A stretch of 64,000 bases of DNA from Devosia rhizoryzae (GCF_016698665.1 NZ_CP068046.1:372001-436000); one strand, 5' to 3'. Positions 44,261 to 54,822 are shown, counted from the first letter of the stretch. The notes: generated by a model from the letters alone, not told the origin. A program made the numbers and translations.

Positions 44261-45243
44261 ATGGCCACCGAAGCATTGGCGTCACCCGTTGCGCCGCCCG
44301 TGAGGAGGGCCAGGTCCGAACTGATGCAGCAGCGCGTGCGCGCCGCCCGCTGGTTCCTCCTTCCCATGATGATTGCGCTGGCGGTCGTGGCCGGTTGGCC
44401 CCTGCTGCGCTCGATCTGGTTTTCGTTCACAGATGCCTCGCTGAACAATCTTTACGGCGCCGAATGGGTCGGCTTCGGTAACTACCTGCGCTGGCAGGTG
44501 CTCGAAAGCTCGGGTCAGGTGCGTTTCCGCGGTGTGCTGGCCGATCCGGCATGGTGGAACGCGGTGTGGAACACCGTGCGCTTTGCCTTCTGGTCGGTGC
44601 TTTGGGAGACCGTGCTCGGCATGATCGTAGCACTGGTGCTCAATGCCGAGTTCAAGGGACGCGGCATCGTTCGCGCCGCCATCCTTATCCCCTGGGCCAT
44701 TCCCACCATCGTTTCCGCCAAGATGTGGAGCTGGATGCTTAACGATCAGCTCGGCATCATCAATGACCTCGGGATCAAGCTTGGTCTCTTGAGCCAGAAG
44801 GTGGCCTGGACCGCTTCCGCCGATACGGCGATGACTGCAGTGCTGGTGGTCGACATCTGGAAAACGACCCCGTTCATGGCGCTTTTGATCCTGGCCGGCA
44901 TGCAGATGATCCCCAAGGACATCTACGAGGCGGCTGAGATCGATGGCGTCCACCCGATCAAGCAGTTCTTCCGCATCACCTTGCCGCTGGTGCGTCCCGC
45001 CCTGATGGTGGCGATCATCTTCCGCGTGCTCGATGCCCTGCGCATCTTCGATCTCATCTATGTGCTGACGCCCAATTCGGCGGCCACCAAGACGATGAGC
45101 GTGCTCAGCCAGGAAAATCTCTTCCAGTTCGATAATTTCGCGGAAGGCTCGACACAGTCGACGCTGCTATTCGTAATCATCGCGCTCTTCACCATCCTCT
45201 ACATCTGGCTTGGCCGCGTGAATTTTGACGGGGGAGATCGCTG

Positions 45244-45244
<1 letters not shown>
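44261..45244 (+). CDS. thuF: trehalose/maltose ABC transporter permease
   Basis: 327 residues from ATG 44261 with TGGGAGGGG upstream; a frame start at 44201 has no ribosome site. Six helices; the coupling loop is YEAAEIDGVHPIKQF near 232-246. The N-terminal 30 residues are charged and cytoplasmic. Coupled to thuG by a TGATG overlap. Confidence 0.92.
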
Positions 45245-46095
<851 letters not shown>

Positions 46096-46100
46096 GCAAA

Positions 46101-47108
46101 ATGGCTGCAATTGAGCTTCGCAACGTTCGGAAATCCTTTGGCGCCGTAAACGTCATCAAGGGCGTCGACCTCGATGTGCGCAAGGGCGAGTTCATGGTGT
46201 TTGTCGGGCCTTCGGGCTGCGGCAAGTCCACGCTGTTGCGCCTGATTTCGGGGCTTGAGGAAATCACCTCCGGCGACATGCTGTTCGATGGGCAGCGGGT
46301 CAATGACCTGGCGCCGTCCAAGCGCGGCATTGCCATGGTGTTCCAGTCCTATGCGCTTTATCCGCATATGACGGTCTACGAGAATATGGCTTTCGGGCTG
46401 ACGCTCGAAAAGGGCAAGGACAAGGAAGAGATCCGCCGCCGCGTCGAGCGCGCTGCCGACATGCTGCAGATCCGCCAATATCTCGATCGCCTGCCCAAGC
46501 AGCTTTCGGGCGGTCAGCGCCAGCGCGTTGCCATCGGCCGCGCCATTACCCGCGACCCCAAGGTTTTCCTTTTCGACGAGCCGCTGTCGAACCTCGATGC
46601 CGCCCTGCGCGTGGCGACCCGCATCGAGATCGCCAAGCTCCACGAGGAAATGGACAATGTCACGATGATCTACGTGACCCATGACCAGGTGGAAGCCATG
46701 ACCCTGGCCGACCGCATCTGCGTGTTGCGCGATGGTCTGGTGGAGCAGGTCGGCACGCCCATGGAGCTCTATGAGCATCCCAATTCGGTGTTCGTCGCCG
46801 GCTTTATCGGGTCGCCCAAGATGAACTTCATTTCCGGCGACAAGGCTGTCGCCTATGGCGCCGATACGGTCGGTATTCGTGGCGAGCACATCACCATCGT
46901 GCCGGAAAACGGTACCTGGAGCGGCAAGGTCATTCACACTGAAAATCTTGGCGCCGACTCCTACGTCTATCTTGAAATGGGCACTGAAGAGCCGGTGGTC
47001 GTTCGGCTCGATGGCATCAACACCTATAAGAGCGGCGACGTCGTGCAGATTTCACCCATGCCGGACAAGGTCCATCGCTTCGATAGCGCCGGCAAACCAA
47101 TCCACTGA
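46101..47108 (+). CDS. thuK: trehalose/maltose ABC transporter ATP-binding protein
   Basis: 335 residues. Walker A GPSGCGKST near 36, signature LSGGQRQR near 135, Walker B VFLFDEPLSNLD and switch MIYVTHDQVEA; the C-terminal regulatory region (MalK-like, about 240-335) contains GIRGEHITIVPEN. It powers uptake through ThuFG. A terminator-like stem follows before thuA. Confidence 0.93.
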   Translation: MAAIELRNVRKSFGAVNVIKGVDLDVRKGEFMVFVGPSGCGKSTLLRLISGLEEITSGDMLFDGQRVNDLAPSKRGIAMVFQSYALYPHMTVYENMAFGLTLEKGKDKEEIRRRVERAADMLQIRQYLDRLPKQLSGGQRQRVAIGRAITRDPKVFLFDEPLSNLDAALRVATRIEIAKLHEEMDNVTMIYVTHDQVEAMTLADRICVLRDGLVEQVGTPMELYEHPNSVFVAGFIGSPKMNFISGDKAVAYGADTVGIRGEHITIVPENGTWSGKVIHTENLGADSYVYLEMGTEEPVVVRLDGINTYKSGDVVQISPMPDKVHRFDSAGKPIH

Positions 47109-47172
47109 CCCATTTCAAGCTGGCGGTCTTCGGACCGTCATCTTTTCGTTCAAGCGTTGCATGCCGTTCAGG

Positions 47173-47208
47173 CGGGAACCTCTGTTGAAAAGCGGGGTTC
47201 CCGTTTTT
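47173..47208 (+). terminator. intercistronic terminator between thuK and thuA
   Basis: CGGGAACC (47173-47180) pairs with GGTTCCCG (47196-47203) around 15 bases, followed by TTTTT. Since thuA and thuB need to be made too, it must leak or there is a further promoter in the 80 bases before thuA. Confidence 0.72.
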
Positions 47209-47286
47209 ACGGGGCTGCCACGAAGATAACCGGACCCTCCTCCCCTCCTTCTGTTTCCTGGGGGTCCTCATCTTAGGAGACTACCA

Positions 47287-48075
47287 ATGCCGATCCGTAC
47301 CCTGGTCTGGGGCGAAAACGTCCACGAGCAGACGAACAAGGTCGTTGCCGAAAATTATCCCAACGGCATGCACAACCAGATCGCCAAGCTGTTGAGCGAA
47401 GACTCAAATCTGTCGATCAAGACCACGACTCTGCAGGAGCCAGAGCATGGGTTGACCGAAGCCGTTCTGGCCGAAACCGACGTCCTGCTCTGGTGGGGCC
47501 ACAAGGTCCACGACGAAGTCGACGATGAAGTCGTCAAGCGCGTGCAGAAGCATGTCTGGCAGGGCATGGGCCTCCTGGTTCTCCATTCCGGCCACCACTC
47601 CAAGATCTTCAAATCGCTGATGGGCGCTCCGGCAAACCTGCATTGGCGCGAAGCGGGCGAGCGCGAGCGCCTCTGGGTCGTCAATCCTGGCCACCCGATC
47701 GCCAAGGGCCTGCCGCCCTATTTCGAACTCGAATACGAAGAAATGTATGGCGAGCCCTTCACCGTGCCGGAGCCGCTGGAAACTGTGTTCGTCTCCTGGT
47801 TCCAGGGCGGCGAAGTGTTCCGTTCGGGTCTCACCTATCGCCGCGGCGCGGGCAATATCTTCTACTTCCGTCCGGGCCACGAAACCTACCCGACCTATTA
47901 TGACGCCAATGTCGGCAAGGTGCTCCGCAATGCGGTCAACTGGGCTTATAACGGCGACCGCCATGCGCATCTGCTGAAGGCTCCGAACACGCCCGTGGCC
48001 GAAGCGATCGAAAAGATCGAAGAACGCGGCGCAAAGCTGAGCGCGTCCGATCATGCCGGTCAGGTGAAGAGCTAG
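47287..48075 (+). CDS. thuA: trehalose utilisation protein ThuA
   Basis: 262 residues with the ThuA fold (a glutamine-amidotransferase-like flavodoxin fold): VWGENVHEQ at the start, [14 protein letters not shown] near 63, [12 protein letters not shown] near 100 and HETYPTYYD near 200. ThuA and ThuB together convert trehalose-type disaccharides through a 3-keto intermediate in S. meliloti and Agrobacterium. The whole thuEFGKAB order is retained. Good ribosome site TTAGGAGA. Confidence 0.92.
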   Translation: MPIRTLVWGENVHEQTNKVVAENYPNGMHNQIAKLLSEDSNLSIKTTTLQEPEHGLTEAVLAETDVLLWWGHKVHDEVDDEVVKRVQKHVWQGMGLLVLHSGHHSKIFKSLMGAPANLHWREAGERERLWVVNPGHPIAKGLPPYFELEYEEMYGEPFTVPEPLETVFVSWFQGGEVFRSGLTYRRGAGNIFYFRPGHETYPTYYDANVGKVLRNAVNWAYNGDRHAHLLKAPNTPVAEAIEKIEERGAKLSASDHAGQVKS

Positions 48076-48088
48076 TCCGAAGCCAATC

Positions 48089-48114
48089 GAGGCTCCCGCC
48101 CGGGAGCCTCTTTT
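48089..48114 (+). terminator. intercistronic terminator between thuA and thuB
   Basis: GAGGCTCCCG (48089-48098) pairs with CGGGAGCCTC (48101-48110) and is followed by TTTT. Confidence 0.8.
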
Positions 48115-48204
48115 CGCATGGTCACGATGCAGGGAAACCCGCTTGCGCGGGATGAGCCCGGTGGTAAAGCAGCGGGCAATTGTCCCCCCAAAGGAATAAA
48201 GACG

Positions 48205-49248
48205 ATGCGTATCCTCATTCTGGGTACCGGCGGCATGGCCAACACTCATGCCAAGAACTTTGCTGCCATCGAGGGTGTGACGCTGGTGGGTGGCGTCGAC
48301 GTCGATCCGGCGCGCGTCGAGGCCTTCTGCCAGACGCACAATATCGAGCGCGGCTTCGGTTCGCTTGATGCGGCGATCGCCTGGGGCGAGTTTGATGCGG
48401 TGGCCAATGTGACGCCCGACAGCGTCCATTATCCCACCACCATGGCCGCCATTGCCGCGGGCAAGCATGTGTTCTGTGAAAAGCCGCTGGCAACCGACCA
48501 TGCCCGCGCCATGGAAATGACGGAGGCGGCCGAAAAAGCTGGCCTCGTCAACATGGTGAACCTTACCTATCGCAATGTCGCGCAGCTGCAAAAGGCGCGC
48601 GAGATCGTGCAGGCTGGCCAGATCGGCAAGGTCAAGCATTTCGAGGCGAGCTACCTCCAGAGCTGGCTCGTGTCCAAGGCCTGGGGTGATTGGCGTACCG
48701 AGTCGCAGTGGTTGTGGCGCTTGTCTAAGAAGCACGGCTCCAATGGCGTGCTCGGCGACATCGGCGTGCATATTCTCGATTTTGCCGCTTATGGCGCAGG
48801 CAGCGACTTTTCAAAGGTGTTCTGCCGACTCGAGACGTTCGAAAAGGCCGAAAACAACCAGATCGGCGAATACGATCTCGACGCCAATGACAGCTTTGCC
48901 ATGACGGCGCAGCTTGAAAACGGCGCGCTCGGTGTCATCCATGCCACGCGCTGGGCGACGGGGCACTTTAACGAGTTGCGGCTCCGGATTTATGGCGAAC
49001 TCGGCTCGGTTGAAATTCAGCACCGGCATGACTGGAGCAAGCTGCGCACCTGTCTTGGCGAGGATGCCGAAACCGGCACCTGGACTGAGGTCGAGCCCGA
49101 TCCTGTGCCTACCAATTACATGCGTTTCATCGAAGCCTGCCGCTCCGGCCACAATCTCGAGCCCAGCTTCCGGCACGCCACCAACATCCAGAAGGTGCTG
49201 GACCTGGCGACGGTCACCGATCGCGACAAGATGGAACACGCCGTCTGA
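48205..49248 (+). CDS. thuB: Gfo/Idh/MocA-type dehydrogenase ThuB
   Basis: 347 residues from ATG 48205 with AAAGGAA upstream; an earlier in-frame start at 48118 lies just past the terminator and has no support. The NAD(P)-binding motif ILGTGGMANTHAKNF is at 5-19, and EKPLAT near 94 is the family hallmark. Also GDIGVHILDFAAYG with the catalytic-type histidine near 190. It oxidises or reduces a 3-keto sugar together with ThuA. Last gene of the thu locus. Confidence 0.92.
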   Translation: MRILILGTGGMANTHAKNFAAIEGVTLVGGVDVDPARVEAFCQTHNIERGFGSLDAAIAWGEFDAVANVTPDSVHYPTTMAAIAAGKHVFCEKPLATDHARAMEMTEAAEKAGLVNMVNLTYRNVAQLQKAREIVQAGQIGKVKHFEASYLQSWLVSKAWGDWRTESQWLWRLSKKHGSNGVLGDIGVHILDFAAYGAGSDFSKVFCRLETFEKAENNQIGEYDLDANDSFAMTAQLENGALGVIHATRWATGHFNELRLRIYGELGSVEIQHRHDWSKLRTCLGEDAETGTWTEVEPDPVPTNYMRFIEACRSGHNLEPSFRHATNIQKVLDLATVTDRDKMEHAV

Positions 49249-49254
49249 TAAAGA

Positions 49255-49278
49255 AAAGCCCGCTTCGGCGGGCTTTTT
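49255..49278. terminator. bidirectional terminator between thuB and the DUF4260 gene
   Basis: AAAGCCCGC (49255-49263) pairs with GCGGGCTTT (49268-49276) around TTCG, with Ts on the plus side and the complementary A/T run on the other. It serves both converging genes. Confidence 0.9.
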
Positions 49279-49284
49279 GTTGCC

Positions 49285-49679
49285 TTATGCCTTCTTGCCC
49301 ACAGGACCAAGGTGGGTCTGGCTGAAGCTTGCTGCATACTTGAGGCCATAGCCCAGGCTGCGATCGAGACCGATATGGGCGGCGAGGATCAGGGCAATTT
49401 GCCAAAGCAGCGGAGTCCCCGATAGCCAGCCAAGCGCTGCGAGAAGGAGGGTCAGGGGTAGGAGTGGACGGCGTTGTAGGCGATGGCGCCGGTTCTTGGA
49501 CCGAAGCGGTAAGCGATGAAGCTCAGATCGGGCACGAAGAACAGGATGGCGAAGAGCCACGGGTTTCCGCCGAAGATGAAGTAGGTCGCAGCGGCAAAGG
49601 CGAGAAGGCAAAAGCCTTCGAGGCGAAGCAGGGTGCGCACGGATCCGGTGGCGTCATCGGTGAGGAGGGCGAGGGTCAT
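49285..49679 (-). pseudogene. DUF4260 membrane protein, frameshifted
   Basis: A frame from ATG 49679 (AGGAG upstream) reads MTLALLTDDA...FVPDLSFIAYRFGPRTGAIAYNAVHSYP and stops at 49452. The rest of the DUF4260 pattern continues in another frame (LTLLLAALGW...AHIGLDRSLGYGLKYAASFSQTHLGPVGKKA) down to 49285. Adding one C to the four-C run at 49455-49458 (minus strand) would join both into a 131-residue protein of normal family length. It could be a real single-base deletion or an assembly error. The gene would encode three to four helices of unknown function. Confidence 0.8.
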
Positions 49680-49891
49680 CTGAGTTCTCCTTGTTACCTC
49701 TAGACCTAACGTTCAGCGGAAAGGGGGCCAATTGCCGATGCGCCTATGTCCGGTATGCGCCGATGTATGGGGCGGCCTTCAGAGCTCACTTCCGAAGTGA
49801 ACGTCGCGCCCGGGAACCTCTCGGCTTGTCAGGAGATTGCAAGCTTCGAGCATCTTTGATGTTGAGTACCCTGGCTATGCAAGTTTCTAAT

Positions 49892-50242
49892 ATGAAGTCG
49901 TTTCTTGTTGTCGATGACGAGCCGCTGGTGCGGATGGATATGGCGGAGCTGATCCGCGAGAATGGCTACGAGGCCTGGGAAGCGGCCAATGCTTCCGAGG
50001 CTTTGGGCATTCTGGAGCGGGCGGGTGATGCCTTCATTGGCTTGATCACCGACGTCAACATGCCCGGCACGCGCAATGGCATGGTGCTGGCCAACCACGT
50101 TCGCACCGTCTGGCCGCATATCCGCATCATCGTGGTTTCGGCAGGCCGCAAGCCTTTTGCAGGCGAGTTGCCGGACAATACGAGCTTCATTCACAAGCCC
50201 TGGCGGCCCGAACAGGTCGTGACCGCCATCGGCGTGGTGTAG
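49892..50242 (+). CDS. single-domain response regulator
   Basis: 116 residues from ATG 49892 (MKSFLVVDDEP); ATG 49877 would add five residues, and neither has a good ribosome site. Receiver features are DDEP near 7-10, phosphoacceptor D in ITDVNMPG near 55, a serine in VVSAG and lysine in HKPW. There is no output domain, so it must act through partners, as many FixJ-like or CpdR-like proteins do. No kinase gene adjoins it. The longer frame from 49691 has no support. Confidence 0.82.
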   Translation: MKSFLVVDDEPLVRMDMAELIRENGYEAWEAANASEALGILERAGDAFIGLITDVNMPGTRNGMVLANHVRTVWPHIRIIVVSAGRKPFAGELPDNTSFIHKPWRPEQVVTAIGVV

Positions 50243-50243
50243 C

Positions 50244-50266
50244 AAAAAGGGCGCCCGCGGGCGCCC
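50244..50266. terminator. bidirectional terminator after response regulator and 5'-nucleotidase
   Basis: The 18-base self-complementary GGGCGCCCGCGGGCGCCC at 50249-50266 is flanked by AAAAA, giving a T run on the minus strand for the nucleotidase gene. Confidence 0.85.
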
Positions 50267-50287
50267 TTCGCATTCTAATGTACCGGA

Positions 50288-51895
50288 TCAGTCGAGGACG
50301 GTGATGCGGCCGTCGAGATAGGGCGCCACTTCACCACCCTGCTTTGCGATGTATTCGGCTAGGACCTGCTCGAGCGGCGGGCCGAAGTCATAAGGATTGT
50401 CGCCTTCGGCAAAGGTCGCGAAGCCGTCGCCGCCGCCGCGGACATAGTTGTTGGTGACGATTGTATAGGTGGCTTCCTCGTCGATCGGCACCCACGCGTC
50501 GCCTTCACCCTTGACCATGACATCGCTGACGCGCTCGCCGACGGGCTTGGACAGGGTGTAGCTGTATTTGAGCCCCGCGACCTGGGAGAAGCGGCCGGCG
50601 CCGTTTTCGACGTCGGACACACCATTTTCCAGCGCTTCGATAACGTCGGCGCCCGAGATGTCGACGGTTGCCAGCGTATTGGAGAAGGGCAGGACGGTGA
50701 TGACTTCGCCGACGGTGATTTCACCGGCGTCGATCGAGGCGCGAATGCCGCCGCCGTTCTGGAAGGCGATGTCCGCGCCCTGGTCCTTGACCCGATCGAG
50801 GATGGCGTCGGCCAGCAAATTGCCGAGCGAGCATTCCTCGACGCGGCAGACTTCGCGGCTGCCTTCTAGATTGTCCGAGGCGGTGCCGATCACGACGCTC
50901 ATGGCTTCTTCGATGGGGGCGGCCAGTTCGGCGAGCTGGCCGGTAAAGTCTTCGTTGGCCTCGACGGACGCGTCGATCAGGAAGGGTTCGCCCTCGGCCT
51001 TGGTGACGACGCCGTCGTCATCCCAGGTGATGGCGATGTCGCCCAGATACTTGCCATACTGGTTGGCTTGCACCACCGGCACTTCGATGCCATCGGGATT
51101 GGTGACCATGGTGGGGTAGGGGCCGGCGGCGCCTTCGGCGGTGTTGGACAGCAGCGTGTGCGAATGGCCGCCGACGATCACGTCCACCAGCGGCAGGGCA
51201 GCGGCGACTTCGAGGTCGACGGTGTAGCCGATATGGCTGAGGAGAATGATCTTGTTGACGCCGGCCGCATCCAGCGCTTCGGAGGCGCCGCGGACATACT
51301 GGATGACGTCGGTGAATTCGACATTGGGGCCGGGCGAGGCGATTTCGGGCGTGTCTTCGGTGGTGGCGCCGATGATGCCGACCTTTTCTCCGCCGATATC
51401 GAGGACGATCGAGCCCTTGATCTTTCCGCGCAGGTTTTCGTCGCGCGTGACATCGAAATTGCCGCCGATGATGGGGAATTCGGCGGCGTCGATGAACTTC
51501 ATGAATTCTTCGGGGCCGTCGTCGAATTCGTGGTTGCCGGTGGCGACGACGTCAAAGCCCATCTGGTTGAAAAAGTCGGAGACGACCTTGGACTTGTAGG
51601 TCGTGTAGTAAAGCGAGCCCTGGAAATTGTCGCCCGCGGAAAGCAGCAGGGAATTGCCGTCCGCGTAGCCAGCGCGGGTATCGTCAATGATGGTCTTGAG
51701 GCGCGCAATGCCGCCAAAGCATTCACCCGCGGCGTCGGTCTCGGCATCGCAATTGCTGTCGGTGCCGGTGATCGGGTCGAAGCGCGAATGGAAGTCGTTG
51801 ATGTGGAGGATGTTCAGCGTGAACTCGGCCTGGGCGGCGGTGGAAAAACCCGCGCAGAGTGTGAGCGCAGTGGCGCCCAACAGTATCTTTTTCAT
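50288..51895 (-). CDS. 5'-nucleotidase/2',3'-cyclic phosphodiesterase family esterase (UshA-like)
   Basis: 535 residues from ATG 51895; a longer frame to 52024 is upstream sequence without a start signal. The signal peptide ends STAAQAE near 24. The metallophosphoesterase domain has LHINDFHSRFD near 29, GDNFQG near 85, GNHEFDDG near 116 and GGHSHT near 245; the 5'-nucleotidase C-terminal domain from about 330 includes SLGNLLADAI and NGGGIR. Periplasmic nucleotide scavenging is the expected role. Cysteines near 48-60 are typical of some members. Confidence 0.9.
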   Translation of the reverse strand: MKKILLGATALTLCAGFSTAAQAEFTLNILHINDFHSRFDPITGTDSNCDAETDAAGECFGGIARLKTIIDDTRAGYADGNSLLLSAGDNFQGSLYYTTYKSKVVSDFFNQMGFDVVATGNHEFDDGPEEFMKFIDAAEFPIIGGNFDVTRDENLRGKIKGSIVLDIGGEKVGIIGATTEDTPEIASPGPNVEFTDVIQYVRGASEALDAAGVNKIILLSHIGYTVDLEVAAALPLVDVIVGGHSHTLLSNTAEGAAGPYPTMVTNPDGIEVPVVQANQYGKYLGDIAITWDDDGVVTKAEGEPFLIDASVEANEDFTGQLAELAAPIEEAMSVVIGTASDNLEGSREVCRVEECSLGNLLADAILDRVKDQGADIAFQNGGGIRASIDAGEITVGEVITVLPFSNTLATVDISGADVIEALENGVSDVENGAGRFSQVAGLKYSYTLSKPVGERVSDVMVKGEGDAWVPIDEEATYTIVTNNYVRGGGDGFATFAEGDNPYDFGPPLEQVLAEYIAKQGGEVAPYLDGRITVLD

Positions 51896-52122
51896 CCCTG
51901 TGGTCCCTTGATGCTTGCGTTGCGGCGCTGCCGGGCGGCGCCTCAAGGGAGTTAAGCAGGTATTTATGACAGCCGAAAGGGCTGGGGCTCTTGGGCAACA
52001 GTGGACCGTAAACCATGCCGCCATGCGCCCCGTGCAGGGGGTTGCGCCGTAAAGGCGGGTGCAAGGGTTGGCATGGTACTGCTATGGGACAGCGCCTCTT
52101 GAACCGAAAGCAGACTTGCCCG

Positions 52123-52587
52123 ATGAGCCTTGCCCTCGAAAGCCTGATGCGTGAGACCGAGACGCCGCCTGTCCGGAGGCCGGACAGCAGCCTTGTTTCG
52201 TTTATTGCCATCGGCGGCGGCGGGGCCCTGGCGTTCGTTTTGTCCAGCAGCCTCCTGATCGCGCTTCTGCCGTGGGTGGATGCATGGCTTGTGAGCTCCT
52301 GGTGTTATGCCGGGTTCATCCTGCCGATCTACCTGCTGCATCGCCGCTTCAGCTTCCGCTCGGAGGCGGCGCATCGCGATGCGCTGCCGCGCTATTTTGC
52401 CGTGCAGGTGCTGGCGCTCGTGCTTGCATCCCTATTCGGTCAGTTGTTTCACGGCGTGCTTGGCCTGCCGAGTCTGCCCGCTGCGCTGCTGATCGTGGGG
52501 CTCACCTCTGGGCTCAACTTCGTCATTCTCAAGCTCTGGGCTTTTGAAGCCGCGCCCCGTCTTAAGGTGCAGTTCGAGCGGAACTGA
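52123..52587 (+). CDS. GtrA-like small membrane protein
   Basis: 154 residues from ATG 52123; an ATG at 52084 is possible. Four hydrophobic segments, starting SFIAIGGGGALAFVLSS and including CYAGFILPIYLLHRRFSFRS, which is the GtrA/DPMS-like signature around the second helix. GtrA proteins act on lipid-linked sugars in the membrane. It lies alone between the nucleotidase and ThuA-like genes; no glycosyltransferase adjoins it. Confidence 0.75.
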   Translation: MSLALESLMRETETPPVRRPDSSLVSFIAIGGGGALAFVLSSSLLIALLPWVDAWLVSSWCYAGFILPIYLLHRRFSFRSEAAHRDALPRYFAVQVLALVLASLFGQLFHGVLGLPSLPAALLIVGLTSGLNFVILKLWAFEAAPRLKVQFERN

Positions 52588-52649
52588 CGGGCTTTCAATA
52601 GCGCGACAGTAGAGTATTCTCCGCCGCGTTTGATTTGCGGGGATGTTTA

Positions 52650-53297
<648 letters not shown>

Positions 53298-53326
53298 GGC
53301 ACAAGCCCGGAAATTTCGATCGGGCG

Positions 53327-53517
53327 CCTCCCTCCCCTTGAGGGGGAGGGTAGTGCAGCTTAGCCGCCAGGCTTAGCGGAACTGGGTGGGGTGAGTTCCA
53401 GGCGCTATGTTCCAATTGGTGTACGACAGAATGGTGTGTGCTTGGCCCCACCCCACCCAGCTTTGCTACAGCTCTTCGAGCCTAGCGCCGCTACCCTCCC
53501 CCTCCAGGGGAGGGAGG
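53327..53517. repeat. intergenic repeat with inverted CCTCCC arms, family A
   Basis: CCTCCCTCCCCTTGAGGGGG (53327 on) is complemented by CCCTCCAGGGGAGGGAGG (53500-53517), about 140 bases apart, and inside are smaller pairs such as CTGGGTGGGG and CCCCACCCAG. This large cruciform-like element fills the gap between convergent genes. Confidence 0.75.
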
Positions 53518-53548
53518 TGAACGAGCCGACACGTCACAAAGAGCCCCT

Positions 53549-54187
53549 CTACCAGCGCAGCAAGAACCGCCCCAGCAGCGCGCCCAGGGCTGCAACTATC
53601 CCGATCCCAAGCGAATACCAGACGGCCATGAACATCATGCCGGTTTCGGCGCAATAAACGGCGTAGGTGGCCGCGCCAAGACCGCCCGCGCAGAGGCCTG
53701 CGGCAACACCGGCCATGGTGGGAGAGTGGGGCGCCGTGCTGCGGAGGGCAGAGAGAAGCGTTCCCAGCATCGGCAGGGCCGCAAGGGTGATAAGCCAGGG
53801 GCAGATCAGGGCGGTCGCGCCCATCAGCATTGGCATATTGTAGCCGGCCTGGCTCCACAGCATCGAGCCGGTGCAGATGGCAACAAGCAAGAGCGCTGCG
53901 GCGCCGACCAGTGGCCAGCGGATGCGACCATCGGGCCGCGCCAGCGCCGGTGCGGCGGCAAGGCCCAGGAGCCCGAAAGCCAGTGCATAACCGCCCTTGA
54001 CCCAGAACATCATGCTGCCCCAGGCTGCGCCGAAGGGACGATCGAGCAGGAGCCCGAACACGAGGACGGTGAGTACGGCAGTGAGCGCAAAGCCTGTGGC
54101 CACGGCCAGCAGAAGCCGGCGTTCCATGCTGCGGGGCGGCACCGGGATCAGGTCATCGGCAAGGCGGCTGATCAACTGGTCGGTCAT
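53549..54187 (-). CDS. nrsF: anti-sigma factor NrsF (DUF1109)
   Basis: 212 residues with six hydrophobic helices, the NrsF/DUF1109 topology. A short cytoplasmic N-terminus (MTDQLISRLADDLIPV) probably binds SigF. Cysteines near the periplasmic ends of helices (ICTGSM near 107, YCAETG near 185) are in the places expected for redox sensing in this family. It overlaps sigF by 4 bases (ATGA), the usual sigma/anti-sigma coupling. Confidence 0.9.
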   Translation of the reverse strand: MTDQLISRLADDLIPVPPRSMERRLLLAVATGFALTAVLTVLVFGLLLDRPFGAAWGSMMFWVKGGYALAFGLLGLAAAPALARPDGRIRWPLVGAAALLLVAICTGSMLWSQAGYNMPMLMGATALICPWLITLAALPMLGTLLSALRSTAPHSPTMAGVAAGLCAGGLGAATYAVYCAETGMMFMAVWYSLGIGIVAALGALLGRFLLRW

Positions 54188-54732
54188 CTGCCGCCCCCAA
54201 ACCGGCCCATCAGAGATTTCAATCCGCGATGGATCGAGACCTTGGCCGCCGTCTCGGTCATGCCGTGTCGCGCGGCGGCTTCCGCAACGCTCAGGCCCTC
54301 GAGCCGCGTTTCGCGAATGAGGTCAGCAGTCCGCTGCGTCACGCCACCAAGCACGACGTCCACATCATGCCGGTCGGCCGCATTGCCGCTAAGGTCTTCG
54401 GCGAAAACCGGCGCATCGTCTTTAAGATGCACGGTCTGGCGGATCGAGGAGCGGCGGACGTGGTCGACGAATTTGTGGTGCGCCACGGCATGCAGCCAAG
54501 CCGTGAACGGCCGATTGCGGTCGTAGGTCATGCGTCGCGAATGGACGGCCAGCAGAGTTTCCTGCACGAGGTCCTCCGCGTGCGACTGATGGGCGGGGGT
54601 TAGCCGCCGCAGAAAATAGGGGCGCAGATAGCGCGTGAGTTCTGCCAGCAGATGCCGATAGGCTGCCCTGTCGCCATCAAGCGAAGCGAGCATCAGCCCG
54701 CGCAGCCGCGTCTCGATGGCATCCGCTTGCAT
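54184..54732 (-). CDS. sigF: ECF sigma factor SigF
   Basis: 182 residues. Region 2 includes AEDLVQETLLAVHSRR near 52-67 and PFTAWLHAVAHHKFVDHVRR near 77; region 4 includes ETRLEGLSVAEAAARHGMTETAAKVSIHRGLKSL. This is the SigF type that pairs with NrsF and responds to oxidants or heavy metals. A consensus site lies only about 7 bases upstream of ATG 54732, so either the mRNA is nearly leaderless or ATG 54693 (M14) is used; the N-terminal residues resemble other SigF proteins, which favours 54732. Confidence 0.92.
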   Translation of the reverse strand: MQADAIETRLRGLMLASLDGDRAAYRHLLAELTRYLRPYFLRRLTPAHQSHAEDLVQETLLAVHSRRMTYDRNRPFTAWLHAVAHHKFVDHVRRSSIRQTVHLKDDAPVFAEDLSGNAADRHDVDVVLGGVTQRTADLIRETRLEGLSVAEAAARHGMTETAAKVSIHRGLKSLMGRFGGGR

Positions 54733-54742
54733 TGGTTCTCCA

Positions 54743-54768
54743 TTCGCCCGCGCCGGGTGGGAGGTTAC
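54743..54768 (-). promoter_or_regulatory. SigF-type promoter of sigF-nrsF
   Basis: Minus-strand GTAACC (54768-54763), 16 bases, CGAA (54746-54743). The same pattern, with the same spacing, is present on the other strand 29 bases away. Confidence 0.82.
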
Positions 54769-54796
54769 ACGCCGCGCAGGAAAATGCGAGACCGCC

Positions 54797-54822
54797 GTAA
54801 CCGATGGGGAAACGCCGGCGAA
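54797..54822 (+). promoter_or_regulatory. SigF-type promoter of the cytochrome b/molybdoenzyme operon
   Basis: GTAACC at 54797-54802, 16 bases, CGAA at 54819-54822, exact. The predicted leader of about 95 bases also contains a 21-codon frame starting at 54860 that ends on the next start codon. Confidence 0.85.

Noticed and set aside
47175..47199. GGAAC-N16-GGTT before thuA as an EcfG promoter
   Set aside because: The -10 is wrong at the first base, and the GGAAC is one arm of a terminator stem.
49813..49838. GGAAC-N17-GATT before the response regulator as an EcfG promoter
   Set aside because: Two of four -10 bases differ; the site is too weak to claim without transcript data.
52580..52605. 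GGAAC upstream of the second ThuA-like gene
   Set aside because: No CGTT at 15-18 bases; it also overlaps the end of the GtrA-like gene.
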